Source: Flavobacterium sp. I-STPP5a
GTDB lineage: Bacteria; Bacteroidota; Bacteroidia; Flavobacteriales; Flavobacteriaceae
Direction of reading: 5' to 3'
DNA: 64,000 bases
Assembly (NCBI RefSeq): GCF_009764685.1
Contig: NZ_VHLM01000030.1
Location: 1 to 64,000 of the forward strand
Numbering within the stretch: the stretch's first letter is position 1; every line of letters begins with the position of its first letter. The translations under genes and the position numbers were made by a program. The notes beneath the pieces were generated by a model, which searched no databases, had not been told where the DNA came from, and saw only the letters and a program-made list of their open reading frames with translations. This document shows positions 47,875 to 59,297 of this stretch, piece by piece.

Positions 47875-48747
47875 ATGAATATACTTGGAAAACTGATAAT
47901 TATAGGTGGTGCTGTAGACAAAGGAAGTTTTACAGAAACTGATTTAGATAAAAACGCAAATACCAATTTAAATTTTTTTGAAACTGGAATTTTAAAAAGA
48001 ATTCTTAACGAGTCAAAGTATAAAGAGGAATCTAGAATAGAGATTGTTACAACGGCATCAGTAATTCCGCGTGAAATTGGTCCCGAATATGTAAAAGCAT
48101 TTACTTATTTAAATGCAAAGAACGTTGATATACTGACCATTGAAAGAAGAGAGCAAGCAGCTGATCCCGAAGTTTTGGCACGATTAAAAGCGGCTGATAT
48201 TGTAATGTTTACAGGAGGTGATCAATTAAGATTAAGTTCTATTTTAGGCGGAACTCCTTTTCACGATATGTTGCTTGATAAATATCATAATGAAGAGTTT
48301 ATCTATGCTGGAACATCAGCAGGTGCAGCAGCAGCGTCAAACAATATGATTTACCAAGGTAGCAGCTCTGAAGCCTTGTTGAAAGGAGAAGTAAAAATAG
48401 CGAGTGGTCTAGGACTTATTGATGGCGTAATTATTGACACTCATTTTGTTCAGCGCGGTCGTATTGGTCGATTATTTCAAGCAGTTGTGGGGAATCCAAG
48501 AGTTTTAGGAATAGGACTTGGTGAAGATACTGGTTTGTTAATTACCAATAATAAAGAGATGGAAGCCATCGGGTCTGGACTTGTAATTCTAGTAGACGGT
48601 CGAGAAATAAAAGATACTAATTTAACCAAAGTAGAATTGGGTCAACCCATATCCATTTCGCATTTGGTCACACACGTAATGAGTAAGTTTGACACTTACA
48701 ACTTGGATACACATAAAATGCACATTCAATCTTCGCATTATTTATAG
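47875..48747 (+). CDS. cphB: Cyanophycinase
   Basis: A 290-residue serine peptidase of family S51 that cuts cyanophycin into beta-Asp-Arg dipeptides. The nucleophile is in the elbow YAGTSAGAAAAS (about residue 147), with VMFTGGDQLRLSSILGGTP before it and DTHFVQRGRIGRL after it, all typical of CphB. There is no signal peptide, so it acts in the cytosol, fitting internal storage granules. It is followed 31 bp later by the isoaspartyl peptidase gene. Confidence 0.94.
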   Translation: MNILGKLIIIGGAVDKGSFTETDLDKNANTNLNFFETGILKRILNESKYKEESRIEIVTTASVIPREIGPEYVKAFTYLNAKNVDILTIERREQAADPEVLARLKAADIVMFTGGDQLRLSSILGGTPFHDMLLDKYHNEEFIYAGTSAGAAAASNNMIYQGSSSEALLKGEVKIASGLGLIDGVIIDTHFVQRGRIGRLFQAVVGNPRVLGIGLGEDTGLLITNNKEMEAIGSGLVILVDGREIKDTNLTKVELGQPISISHLVTHVMSKFDTYNLDTHKMHIQSSHYL

Positions 48748-48778
48748 ATTCTTCAGACTTTAATTCTAGAACTCCATT

Positions 48779-49621
48779 ATGAAACTAATTATACACGGCG
48801 GTTTTTTTTCGGAATCATCAACTTCAGATGTTACTAAAATTGCAAAACAGAAAGCACTAGAAGAAATAGTAATGCGTTCTTATGAGTACTTAAAAACTCA
48901 TACTGCTTCAGAAACTGTTGTTTATGCTGTAACTCAACTTGAAAATGATACTCTTTTTAATGCAGGAACGGGTTCACAAATTCAAAGTGACGGAAAAATT
49001 AGGATGAGTGCTGCAATCATGGATGGCGAAACCCAAAAAATGAGTGGTGTAATCAATATAGAAGCTGTAAAAAATCCTATTGAGGTAGCGGCTCTATTAA
49101 TGCAACAAGACGATCGTATTTTAGGAGGATCTGGAGCTACTAATTTTGCTAGAGCGAATGGGTTTGAGTATTTTTCTACAGAAATTCCGCAACGTAGAGC
49201 TGAATTTGAAGCCAAACTAAAAGCTACGGGAACAGGAACTGTAGGATGTGTAGCATTAGACCAAAATGGGAAAATTGCTGTAGCTACATCTACTGGTGGT
49301 AAAGGTTTTGAAATTCCAGGTCGAATTTCAGATTCGGCTACTGTAGCAGGAAATTATGCCAATGCCTTTTGTGGCGTAAGCATGACAGGAGTAGGAGAAG
49401 ATATTGTAAGTAATGCTACGGCTGTAAAAATTGTTACCCGAGTAACTGACGGAATGCAACTTAAAGATGCTTTTGCTAAAACCTTCAATGAGTTACTACC
49501 TTATGATGGTTTTGCGGGTGCTATTGCTATAGATCACAAGGGTACTATTTACCATCAAGATTCACATCCTAGTATGGTTTATGCTAGTTTTGACGGAACC
49601 GAATTTAAGGTTTTTGAATAA
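48779..49621 (+). CDS. iaaA: Isoaspartyl peptidase / L-asparaginase (Ntn hydrolase)
   Basis: A 280-residue plant-type asparaginase. The autocleavage site and N-terminal nucleophile is Thr154 in GTGTVGCVAL, which splits the precursor into alpha and beta chains. NAGTGSQIQSDGKIRMSAAI and the GRISDSATVAGNYA substrate loop are conserved. It hydrolyses beta-aspartyl dipeptides, the product of cyanophycinase, which its position downstream of cphB supports. There is no signal peptide. Its stop faces the convergent nuclease gene with a 1-bp gap. Confidence 0.93.
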   Translation: MKLIIHGGFFSESSTSDVTKIAKQKALEEIVMRSYEYLKTHTASETVVYAVTQLENDTLFNAGTGSQIQSDGKIRMSAAIMDGETQKMSGVINIEAVKNPIEVAALLMQQDDRILGGSGATNFARANGFEYFSTEIPQRRAEFEAKLKATGTGTVGCVALDQNGKIAVATSTGGKGFEIPGRISDSATVAGNYANAFCGVSMTGVGEDIVSNATAVKIVTRVTDGMQLKDAFAKTFNELLPYDGFAGAIAIDHKGTIYHQDSHPSMVYASFDGTEFKVFE

Positions 49622-49622
49622 A

Positions 49623-50426
49623 TTAAAGCACCTTAAATGACATCCAAATAGGAATGTGATCAGATACTTTTCTAGCTTCTTCTAGTGAATTGAATTTATT
49701 GTAAAAATGAATTACTCCTGTATTTAAAAAAGAAATTCGATTTGAATTGTAAAAGATATTGTCAAATTCTGACGCCAAACAAGTATTGTTTTGACACTTC
49801 CTTTTCAAAGATGTTTTTTGGTTTTGTAACGCCGATTTATATCCTAATTTTTTTATCGGACCAAAAACAGAATGCGACTGCGGACAATTAAAATCACCTA
49901 AAAAAATCAAATTGAGATTGGAATACAAAGTAGGTAAAAACCTGAAATACTTGATTTCAGTCTCGGGTTGCTTGCTTTTTGTAATGGCGTGAAAATTTAC
50001 TAATGTGAATTGTTTTTTATCAATTTCAAAAGTGGCGTAATACGGTTCTCTATCTATTTCTAGATGGTATTTTTTTTCTAGCCAAGGAGTTCCAATAAGT
50101 TTTACTCTACTTGTTTTCCACAAAAAAGCATATCGCTCTGTTTTATAAGCGCTACTAGACGTAGGGTTGCTGATGGAGTAATCCCATTTAGATCCTTTTC
50201 GATTTAGCTCATCTGCAAGCCTTGCCACTGCTTGCGCACCACCGTAACCCGCAACTACTTCTTGTATGACAATAATATCATAATCTCTGGTGGTTTGAGC
50301 AATAAAGTCTACAGTTTCATTGCTCTTTGATTTACCAAGATTTTCAATATTCCAAGAAATAATTTTGACTTGTCCAGTTAAAGACAACTGAACAAGTAAC
50401 AGTACAAATAAAAAAAATGATTTCAA
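49623..50426 (-). CDS. Secreted endonuclease/exonuclease/phosphatase-family protein
   Basis: A 267-residue EEP-fold hydrolase with a signal peptide (MKSFFLFVLLLVQLSLTGQ). Catalytic features are the metal-binding SWNIENLG and IIVIQEVV, the His in LVNFHAI, GDFNCPQS, and the closing SDHIPIWMSF. Extracellular members degrade DNA or RNA to supply phosphate or nucleosides. Several lysines near the C-terminus could aid binding to nucleic acid. Single gene. Confidence 0.88.
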   Translation of the reverse strand: MKSFFLFVLLLVQLSLTGQVKIISWNIENLGKSKSNETVDFIAQTTRDYDIIVIQEVVAGYGGAQAVARLADELNRKGSKWDYSISNPTSSSAYKTERYAFLWKTSRVKLIGTPWLEKKYHLEIDREPYYATFEIDKKQFTLVNFHAITKSKQPETEIKYFRFLPTLYSNLNLIFLGDFNCPQSHSVFGPIKKLGYKSALQNQKTSLKRKCQNNTCLASEFDNIFYNSNRISFLNTGVIHFYNKFNSLEEARKVSDHIPIWMSFKVL

Positions 50427-50499
50427 TGGTAAGTGTTTAATAAGGGTAAAAATCTTCGCAATTCTTAGTTTAAAAAATCAATTTTCGGATAACTGGATA

Positions 50500-51027
50500 T
50501 TAAAAAGGATCAGCAGTAACTCTAAATTTCATATTGGCTTTCACGGTTATATCCTCAGTCAAAGTTTCTTTTACTACCGCTCTTGTTCTAATGGTGTAAG
50601 ATGGAGCTTTAACGTATTTGTCAAGTTTTGCCGTTGTGCAGGTCAGATTCAAAGTAGTAGCAGTTGAATTAATATCTTCTAGAAACGCAAGTTCTATCTC
50701 GTCATTTGCATCTGTTGAAATAAACAATCTAATGGATTTTAGAAAACTAAATGATTTATTACTAGGTTTAGTAATAGTTAATTTTAATTCGGAGATTTTT
50801 ACATCCTTAACTAAATCGGCCTTGGTTTTATTGTTTTCAAATGTGGCACTTGAATTTGTTGTGACTTCAGGAGTGATAATTGTAAAGGCCGTCCCTACAG
50901 GTAAAGTACTGTCAATTTTTATACTTGTTTCATTGTCAATAGTAAAAGTGAGTATATCATCAATGACATTGCAGGAAGTTGCTACTAATAATAGTATCGC
51001 TATGGCTAAAGAAATTTTTGATTTCAT
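50500..51027 (-). CDS. Putative lipoprotein
   Basis: A 175-residue protein starting at MKSKISLAIAILLLVATSC, with a lipobox cysteine at residue 19. The mature part is a beta-sandwich-like sequence rich in Thr and Val (FTIDNETSIKIDSTLPVGTA, TITKPSNKSFSFLKSIRLFI) that ends with a repeated all-beta region. I do not recognise the family. The longer frame to 51144 would bury the signal peptide and is not used. Divergent from guaA. Confidence 0.75.
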   Translation of the reverse strand: MKSKISLAIAILLLVATSCNVIDDILTFTIDNETSIKIDSTLPVGTAFTIITPEVTTNSSATFENNKTKADLVKDVKISELKLTITKPSNKSFSFLKSIRLFISTDANDEIELAFLEDINSTATTLNLTCTTAKLDKYVKAPSYTIRTRAVVKETLTEDITVKANMKFRVTADPF

Positions 51028-51175
51028 AATTATTGGAGGTAATTTTGTTGGGATATACGTAAATTTCTGTAGGTTGGATTTTAGAAATTTTAAGCTTACA
51101 AGTTGAGAATAGCATGGCCAGCAAATTAAATGAATATTTTTCAAAATTCAATTTTTCAATTCAAAATATAAAAAG

Positions 51176-51183
51176 TATTTTTG
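51176..51183 (+). promoter_or_regulatory. -7 element of guaA
   Basis: TATTTTTG, a match to TAnnTTTG, ends 3 bp before the ATG at 51187, which implies a very short leader or a leaderless message. Confidence 0.45.
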
Positions 51184-51186
51184 CGC

Positions 51187-52716
51187 ATGCAACACAACGT
51201 ACTTATTTTAGATTTCGGATCGCAATACACACAGCTTATTGCGCGTAGAGTTCGCGAATTAAATATATTCTGCGAAATTTTCCCATATAATCATTTTCCG
51301 AGTGATTTATCATCTTATAAAGCAGTAATTCTTGGAGGTAGTCCATTTTCTGTTCGCGCAGACGATGCTCCCCATCCAAATTTATCTCAAATAAGAGGCA
51401 AGCTTCCTTTATTAGCAGTTTGTTATGGAGCTCAATATTTATCTCATTTTAGCGGTGGTGAAGTAGCTGCATCTAATACAAGAGAATATGGTAGAGCTAA
51501 TTTATCATTTATCAAGGAAGATGAGATTTTCTTTGAAGGTGTTTCTGTAAACAGTCAAGTTTGGATGAGTCATAGTGATAGTATTAAAGCGCTACCTACT
51601 AATGGTGTGAAACTTGCTAGTACTCATGATGTTGAGTTTGCTGCTTATAAAATTGAGGGCGAAACTACTTATGCAATACAATACCATCCTGAGGTTTTTC
51701 ACTCAACAGATGGTTCTAAAATGTTAGAAAATTTCTTGGTAAAAATAGCTGAAGTTCCTCAAAATTTTACACCAAATGCTTTCGTTGAAGAAATGGTATC
51801 TGAATTGAAAGAAAAATTACAAGACGATAAAGTTGTTTTGGGTCTTTCTGGAGGTGTAGATTCAACAGTAGCAGCAGTTTTATTGCATCAAGCTATTGGT
51901 AAAAATTTATATTGTATTTTTGTAAATAATGGTTTGTTACGTAAGAATGAGTTCCAAAATGTATTAGACCAATACAAAGGAATGGGTTTGAACGTAAAAG
52001 GAGTGGATGCTGGAGATCGTTTCTTATCTGAATTAGCCGGTGTAAGTGACCCAGAAACCAAACGTAAAATAATAGGTCGTGTATTTGTAGAAGTTTTTGA
52101 TGATGAGTCAAAAATTATCGAAGATGTAAAATGGTTGGCCCAAGGAACCATTTATCCAGATGTAATTGAGTCGGTATCTGTAAAAGGACCTTCTGCAACT
52201 ATAAAATCACATCACAATGTAGGAGGTTTGCCAGATTACATGAAATTGAAAATTGTGGAACCACTGAGAATGCTTTTTAAAGATGAAGTAAGAAGAGTTG
52301 GTGCTTCATTAGGTATAGATCCAGAATTATTAGGAAGACATCCTTTCCCTGGACCTGGATTGTCAATACGTATCTTAGGAGATATTACACCAGAAAAAGT
52401 ACAAATTTTACAAGATGTAGATGCTGTTTTTATTGACGGATTAAAATCTTGGGGATTGTATGATAAAGTTTGGCAAGCAGGAGCAATTCTTTTACCTGTT
52501 AATAGCGTAGGAGTTATGGGTGATGAACGTACTTATGAAAAAGTAATTGCATTGCGCGCCGTAGAATCTACTGATGGTATGACTGCTGATTGGGTTCATC
52601 TTCCGTATGAGTTTTTAATGAAAGTTTCAAATGATATTATTAATAAAGTTAAAGGCGTAAATAGAGTGGTGTATGATATTAGTTCTAAACCACCTGCAAC
52701 AATTGAATGGGAGTAA
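51187..52716 (+). CDS. guaA: GMP synthase (glutamine-hydrolysing)
   Basis: A 509-residue GuaA that converts XMP to GMP. The class I amidotransferase domain (1-190) has the nucleophile Cys in [18 protein letters not shown] and the His/Glu in [10 protein letters not shown]. The ATP-pyrophosphatase domain has the P-loop [15 protein letters not shown], and the dimerisation domain closes with [18 protein letters not shown] chose ATG 51187 over a TTG at 51181 because the protein then begins [20 protein letters not shown]. Core purine gene. Confidence 0.96.
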   Translation: MQHNVLILDFGSQYTQLIARRVRELNIFCEIFPYNHFPSDLSSYKAVILGGSPFSVRADDAPHPNLSQIRGKLPLLAVCYGAQYLSHFSGGEVAASNTREYGRANLSFIKEDEIFFEGVSVNSQVWMSHSDSIKALPTNGVKLASTHDVEFAAYKIEGETTYAIQYHPEVFHSTDGSKMLENFLVKIAEVPQNFTPNAFVEEMVSELKEKLQDDKVVLGLSGGVDSTVAAVLLHQAIGKNLYCIFVNNGLLRKNEFQNVLDQYKGMGLNVKGVDAGDRFLSELAGVSDPETKRKIIGRVFVEVFDDESKIIEDVKWLAQGTIYPDVIESVSVKGPSATIKSHHNVGGLPDYMKLKIVEPLRMLFKDEVRRVGASLGIDPELLGRHPFPGPGLSIRILGDITPEKVQILQDVDAVFIDGLKSWGLYDKVWQAGAILLPVNSVGVMGDERTYEKVIALRAVESTDGMTADWVHLPYEFLMKVSNDIINKVKGVNRVVYDISSKPPATIEWE

Positions 52717-52758
52717 TTAAACTTACATAAAACTAGTATTACTTGTTGCGCACAGTAT

Positions 52759-52803
52759 TAACGGTGTCAAATTTTAAAGCAAAATTTGGTACCGTTATTT
52801 GTT
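52759..52803 (+). terminator. Probable terminator of guaA
   Basis: TAACGGT (52759-52765) pairs with ACCGTTA (52791-52797), with an inner AAATTTT/AAAATTT stem and a 3x3 internal loop, followed by TTTG. Confidence 0.7.
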
Positions 52804-52829
52804 AAGGATTTAAAATTTATAAAAAAACG

Positions 52830-54773
52830 ATGAAATATTTTTTAGCAGTCTGCATGGCTGCATTTTGGTTTAATTTGAGTGCTTTAGCACAATCTAAAGC
52901 AACAACTCACAAGGTTGAAAAAGGGGAAACGATTAGTATTATTGCGCAAAAATATAAGGTAACACCTTATGATATCTATAAATTGAATCCAGATGTTCAA
53001 AATGGATTGCAATTGAATAGTATTTTATTGATTCCAGAACCAAGTTCAAAAAAAGCTATTGCTTTACCAGTAAAAAAAGAGGTAACAGCAACAAAACATG
53101 TCATGGCTCCAAAAGAGACTTTGTATGGAATTTTGAAAAAATATGATGTTACTACAGAGGAATTGCAAAAAGCAAACCCATTACTGGATGTTCAGGCTTT
53201 AAAAATTGGACAAGTTCTAGTGATTCCGTCTAAAGCCGCTTTAAAAACTAATGTTCCTATTCCAGAAAAAGTGGTTAAACACATTGTTTTAGCCAAAGAG
53301 ACTAAATATTTTATCGCTAACAAATATGGTATTAGTATTGAGGAATTAGAACGAAAAAATCCTGAAGTTATATCCAATTTACCTATAGGTTATGAGCTAA
53401 TTATTAAAGGTAATCCAGGTAAAGTTGCTAACGTTGCAGCTGTATCAGAAGCGAAAAAAGAGTCTGTACAAATAGTTTCTAAACTGGTTTCTCCAAAAGT
53501 AAATTTTATAAGTTATGTTGTAAAGCCAAAAGAAACACTTTACAGTTTGTCAAAAATGTCTGGGTTAACACAAGATGAACTATTGAAGGAAAACCCTGCA
53601 TTAGCTATCGGAGTTGTAGCAGGAATGGAGATAAGAGTACCTGAGTCTTCAAACATGATGTCGTTGTTAGGAGCTAAAAAAGAGTATGTTGCACTATCAA
53701 AGAAAAGTAGTGATAGAAAAAAATTAGCATTATTGCTGCCTTTTAACGTCTCTAAGATTGAAAGCGATACTGTCAACTCAATCACTTCCCGTTTAAAGAA
53801 AGACAAATTTCTAAATATGACTTTAGATTTTTATTCAGGAGCTCTAGTTGCGATAGACTCGGCTAAAACGCTCGGATTGAATGTTGAAATAAAAATAGTA
53901 GACTCGCAAGAGACAAAAAATAGTTCAGCAGTACCGGCATTAGTAAAAAGTAATAATCTTGATGAATCTGATGCTATAATAGGGCCGTTTTACCAAGCTA
54001 ACGTGGAGAAAATGGCAGAGATTGTTTTACTAAATAAAATTCCTGTAATTTCTCCTTTGTCTAAAGAAAACGAAGTTAAATTCGCTAACATTTTTCAGTC
54101 AGTTCCTAGTCCAGACGCTGTAAAAAATGCCATGTTCAATTACATGCGTACCAAAGGAGGTAATGTTATTGCTGTGGTTGATAAGAAAAAAGGTTCGGTT
54201 ATTAAGTTTATTTCGGACAATCATAAAGACGTACGTTTTGTACCTCTTACTGCTACAGGAGGCGTAACTGCTGAGAGTATTAAAAGTTTATTAGTAAAAG
54301 ACAAGGTGAACTATGTAGTCATGGAAACCGAAAACACAAGCATGATCAAGGCTACACTTGCTACTTTGACAAATGCTATGGCAACTTATAAAGTACAGTT
54401 GGTCAATTTAGAACCTAATGAAACATTAGATACTGATGAAATTAATTTTTCGAGTTTAACAAAGCTAAAACTCATGTACCCTTCTGTAAGCCGTGAAAAT
54501 CAATCACCAGAAGCTTTAATTTTTGAAAAAGAATATAAAAAGAAAAATAAAGTGTACCCAAGTGTTTTTGCAACACGAGGATTTGATGTGACCTTTGATG
54601 TGCTATTGCGCTTGTCACAAGGTAAAAAGTTTGAGCAAACAGCTCTGGAAGTTGCAACAGAACAAGTAGATAATAAGTTTGATTACTCAAAAAACACCAC
54701 GGGAGGGTATAGTAATAACGGAATTTATATCTTATATTTCGATACAGATTTATCTATAAAAGAAGCAAAGTAA
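52830..54773 (+). CDS. LysM-repeat protein with periplasmic-binding-like domain
   Basis: A 647-residue exported protein (signal ends near LSALAQ). Four LysM repeats of about 45 residues lie at about 25-70, 90-135, 150-195 and 230-275, each with a KGETISIIAQKY- or KETLYGILKKY-like start; they should bind peptidoglycan. From about 290 onward the fold resembles a type I periplasmic-binding protein (KLALLLPFNVSKIE, AIIGPFYQANVEKMAEIV). Such fusions are conserved in Bacteroidota and often lie near guaA, but the ligand is unknown. It overlaps the OsmC gene by one base. Confidence 0.9.
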   Translation: MKYFLAVCMAAFWFNLSALAQSKATTHKVEKGETISIIAQKYKVTPYDIYKLNPDVQNGLQLNSILLIPEPSSKKAIALPVKKEVTATKHVMAPKETLYGILKKYDVTTEELQKANPLLDVQALKIGQVLVIPSKAALKTNVPIPEKVVKHIVLAKETKYFIANKYGISIEELERKNPEVISNLPIGYELIIKGNPGKVANVAAVSEAKKESVQIVSKLVSPKVNFISYVVKPKETLYSLSKMSGLTQDELLKENPALAIGVVAGMEIRVPESSNMMSLLGAKKEYVALSKKSSDRKKLALLLPFNVSKIESDTVNSITSRLKKDKFLNMTLDFYSGALVAIDSAKTLGLNVEIKIVDSQETKNSSAVPALVKSNNLDESDAIIGPFYQANVEKMAEIVLLNKIPVISPLSKENEVKFANIFQSVPSPDAVKNAMFNYMRTKGGNVIAVVDKKKGSVIKFISDNHKDVRFVPLTATGGVTAESIKSLLVKDKVNYVVMETENTSMIKATLATLTNAMATYKVQLVNLEPNETLDTDEINFSSLTKLKLMYPSVSRENQSPEALIFEKEYKKKNKVYPSVFATRGFDVTFDVLLRLSQGKKFEQTALEVATEQVDNKFDYSKNTTGGYSNNGIYILYFDTDLSIKEAK

Positions 54774-55174
54774 TGACATCAAGAGTAACATATTTAGGAG
54801 ATTTAAGAACATCGTCGATTCATTTACAATCTGGAACAGAAATTCTTTCGGATGCACCAGTAGACAATAACGGAAAGGGTGAAGCTTTTTCCCCTACTGA
54901 TACGGTTGCAAATGCTCTTGCTACTTGTATGATGACTATTATGGGTATAAAAGCCAGGGATTTAAATGTTGATTTAAAGGGTTCTATTGCAAATGTTACT
55001 AAAATCATGAATGCAGAACCAAGAAGAATAGGTGCAATTAAAATTGAATTTGATGTTTTTGGTACTCAAAACGAGAAAGAAAAAACAATATTAGAAAGAG
55101 CAGCCTTAACATGCCCTGTCTTTTTAAGTTTACATCCAGAAATAGAAAAAAATATTTCGTTTAACTGGAAATAA
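54773..55174 (+). CDS. OsmC-family protein
   Basis: A 133-residue OsmC-fold protein. Redox cysteines are Cys52 (ALATCMMTIMG) and the later TCPVFLSLHPE. It is a separate copy from the cassette OsmC at 10856 and is only distantly similar. It is translationally coupled to the LysM protein gene (TAATG). Likely role: reducing organic peroxides. Confidence 0.9.
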   Translation: MTSRVTYLGDLRTSSIHLQSGTEILSDAPVDNNGKGEAFSPTDTVANALATCMMTIMGIKARDLNVDLKGSIANVTKIMNAEPRRIGAIKIEFDVFGTQNEKEKTILERAALTCPVFLSLHPEIEKNISFNWK

Positions 55175-55235
55175 TACATGGTAATCAATAATTATAAAGC
55201 AAGAGATTTATTTCTTGCTTTTTTCTTTTTATAAA

Positions 55236-55466
55236 ATGGATCAAAACCAAAAACAACTGATAAAATTAGCTCATACTAAAATGCCCTTTGGGAAATATGA
55301 AGGCTGGTTTTTAATTGAAATACCTGAATATTATATTGTTTGGTATGCCAATAAAGGATTCCCAAAAGGGGAGCTCGGGCAACAGTTGCAATTAGTTTAT
55401 GAATTAAAACTTAACGGCCTAGAGGACTTGATTCGAAATATAAAAATGAAATATCCCAAACCATAG
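55236..55466 (+). CDS. DUF3820-family protein
   Basis: A 76-residue protein whose central KMPFGKYEGWFLIEIPEYYI and WYANKGFPKGELGQQL define DUF3820, a small family also seen next to exonuclease or helicase genes. I chose the ATG at 55236 (MDQNQKQL); a 7-residue longer start at 55215 is possible. It lies 61 bp after the OsmC gene. Function unknown, perhaps nucleic-acid-related. Confidence 0.85.
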   Translation: MDQNQKQLIKLAHTKMPFGKYEGWFLIEIPEYYIVWYANKGFPKGELGQQLQLVYELKLNGLEDLIRNIKMKYPKP

Positions 55467-55530
55467 TTCTTTATTTTTATGTTTCAAAACAGATGGTGCA
55501 TAGTAAAGTTTGGTAATTTTTAAACTATAA

Positions 55531-57231
<1,701 letters not shown>

Positions 57232-57296
57232 TAATGATAAAGTGAAACATTTACTGAAACTTGCTACTAATAGATTAAAAACTTTTAAATATTAAA

Positions 57297-59204
57297 ATGG
57301 AACAAAAAAAATTTGACCTCAATTCAATTATCGGTTTTGCCTTAATTTTTGTAATCTTGATTTTTATCATGTATCAAAATCAGCCAGATCCAAAGGTGGT
57401 TGCAGCAGAAAAAGCGCAAAAGGCATTACAAATTAAAGAGGCAAAAGCAAAAGCTCTAGAAGTAAAAAAAGTTGAAATTGCTGCTCAAGCTGTTGCCGCA
57501 ACTGGGGATACAAAACAACTAGCACAATTAGAAAAATCTTTAGGAAGTTTTGCTTATTCTGCAACTTTGCCATCTGCAAAAGCTAGCGTAACAACAATTG
57601 AAAACGAACTGGTAAAACTTACAATTGCTAATAAAGGAGGTTATATTGTTGAAGCTACTTTAAAAAAGTTTGAGAAATTTAAAAAAGGTTCAGGACAGTT
57701 AGTTCAATTAATTAAGGACAATAACGCAAATTTGAATGTGCAGTTAATGACCTTGGATAATCGTACCTTAAACACTAAAGATTTATATTTTGAACCAACA
57801 TTAACAAAAATTGGTGCAGACCAAATTTTGTCTATGAAATTAAAGGCTGGAGCCAATGAGTTCTTAGAGTACAAATATATTTTGAAACCAAATGATTATA
57901 TGATTGGTTTTGATATTCGTTCTCAAGGACTTCAAAAAGTATTGAATACCGCAAAACCTTTAGACTTAGAATGGAAGCTTAAAGCAAATAGAAATGAAAA
58001 AAGTATTTCATACGAAAATAAATATACTGAAATATATTTTGAGCACAAAGACGGTAAAGTAGACTACGCTGGACTTGGTGCTTCTGAGAATGAGTTGCTC
58101 GAAAAACCAACTTTTATAGCCTTCAAACAGCATTTTTTCTCAACTATATTAGTTTCTAAAACTCCATTTGAGAACGCCCAAGTAACATCAACTAACTTGA
58201 TGAATGATGAAAAAGTAGATACAACATTTACTAAATCATTTAAAGCAAATATTCCATTAGCGTTTACTAATGGTGAAATTGATCACAAATTAAGTTGGTA
58301 CATGGGACCATCTGATTATAAAACGTTGGCAAGTTATGATTTGAATTTAGAGAAAATTGTAACAATGGGTTGGGGAATTATTGGCTGGATTAATCGTTTC
58401 ATATTTGTGCCATTATTTGGATTCTTAGGATCATATATTGCCTATGGTATTGCAATTATATTGTTTACTATATTGATTAAACTGGCTATGTCGCCTATAA
58501 CTTTTAAATCATTCTTGTCTCAAGCAAAAATGAAGTTATTGCGACCTGAAATTGCAGAATTGGGAGAGAAATTTAAGAAAGATCCCATGAAAAAGCAACA
58601 AGAAACAATGAAGCTTTACAACAAAGCAGGAGTTAACCCTATGGCAGGTTGTATACCAGCATTGATTCAAATGCCTTTTTTAATGGCTTCGTTTCAGTTT
58701 TTCCCGTCCGCATTCGAGTTGAGACAAAAAAGTTTTCTTTGGGCAGATGACCTTTCTTCTTTTGATGAAATTGTAAAATTGCCTTTCTACATTCCTTTTT
58801 ATGGAAACCATATTAGTTTGTTTCCTATTCTTGCAGCGATAGCCATTTTCTTTTATATGAAAATGACATCTGGAGATCAGCAAATGGCAGCGCCACAACA
58901 AGAAGGTATGCCAGATATGGCGAAGATGATGAAAATCATGATTTACGTTTCGCCAATAATGATGTTGTTTTTCTTTAATAGCTATGGAGCTGGATTGAGT
59001 TTGTACAACTTTATATCAAACTTGGTTACTATATTAATCATGTTGGTTATTAAAAAGTATTTCATTGACAGTGATAAAATTCATGCACAAATTCAAGAAA
59101 ACAAACTGAAAGAACCAAAAAAACAAGGTAAGTTTCAAAGAAAGTTACAAGAAGTGATGGAACAAGCCGAAGCTCAAAAAGCATTGGACAAAAAGAATAA
59201 GTAA
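57297..59204 (+). CDS. yidC: Membrane protein insertase YidC
   Basis: A 635-residue YidC/Oxa1-type insertase with an N-terminal membrane helix (SIIGFALIFVILIFIMY). A large periplasmic beta-sandwich domain (about 90-340) follows, then the five-helix core with ILIKLAMSPITFKSFLSQAK and the conserved GCIPALIQMPFLMA. It inserts proteins alone or with SecYEG. The charged C-terminal tail (about 590-635) is long and basic, as in other Bacteroidota YidC. Its order after pyrG is usual in Flavobacteria. Confidence 0.97.
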   Translation: MEQKKFDLNSIIGFALIFVILIFIMYQNQPDPKVVAAEKAQKALQIKEAKAKALEVKKVEIAAQAVAATGDTKQLAQLEKSLGSFAYSATLPSAKASVTTIENELVKLTIANKGGYIVEATLKKFEKFKKGSGQLVQLIKDNNANLNVQLMTLDNRTLNTKDLYFEPTLTKIGADQILSMKLKAGANEFLEYKYILKPNDYMIGFDIRSQGLQKVLNTAKPLDLEWKLKANRNEKSISYENKYTEIYFEHKDGKVDYAGLGASENELLEKPTFIAFKQHFFSTILVSKTPFENAQVTSTNLMNDEKVDTTFTKSFKANIPLAFTNGEIDHKLSWYMGPSDYKTLASYDLNLEKIVTMGWGIIGWINRFIFVPLFGFLGSYIAYGIAIILFTILIKLAMSPITFKSFLSQAKMKLLRPEIAELGEKFKKDPMKKQQETMKLYNKAGVNPMAGCIPALIQMPFLMASFQFFPSAFELRQKSFLWADDLSSFDEIVKLPFYIPFYGNHISLFPILAAIAIFFYMKMTSGDQQMAAPQQEGMPDMAKMMKIMIYVSPIMMLFFFNSYGAGLSLYNFISNLVTILIMLVIKKYFIDSDKIHAQIQENKLKEPKKQGKFQRKLQEVMEQAEAQKALDKKNK

Positions 59205-59216
59205 TTAGCTTTTTTT

Positions 59217-59245
59217 AAAACTCTCGATTTTTCGAGAGTTTTTTA
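59217..59245 (+). terminator. Rho-independent terminator of yidC
   Basis: CTCTCGA (59221-59227) pairs with TCGAGAG (59232-59238), extended by AAAA/TTTT and followed by T. Confidence 0.93.
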
Positions 59246-59297
59246 TTTTACTAAATAATTTAACCGCCGTAATTTCGTTATACTCTAAAAATTTAAG

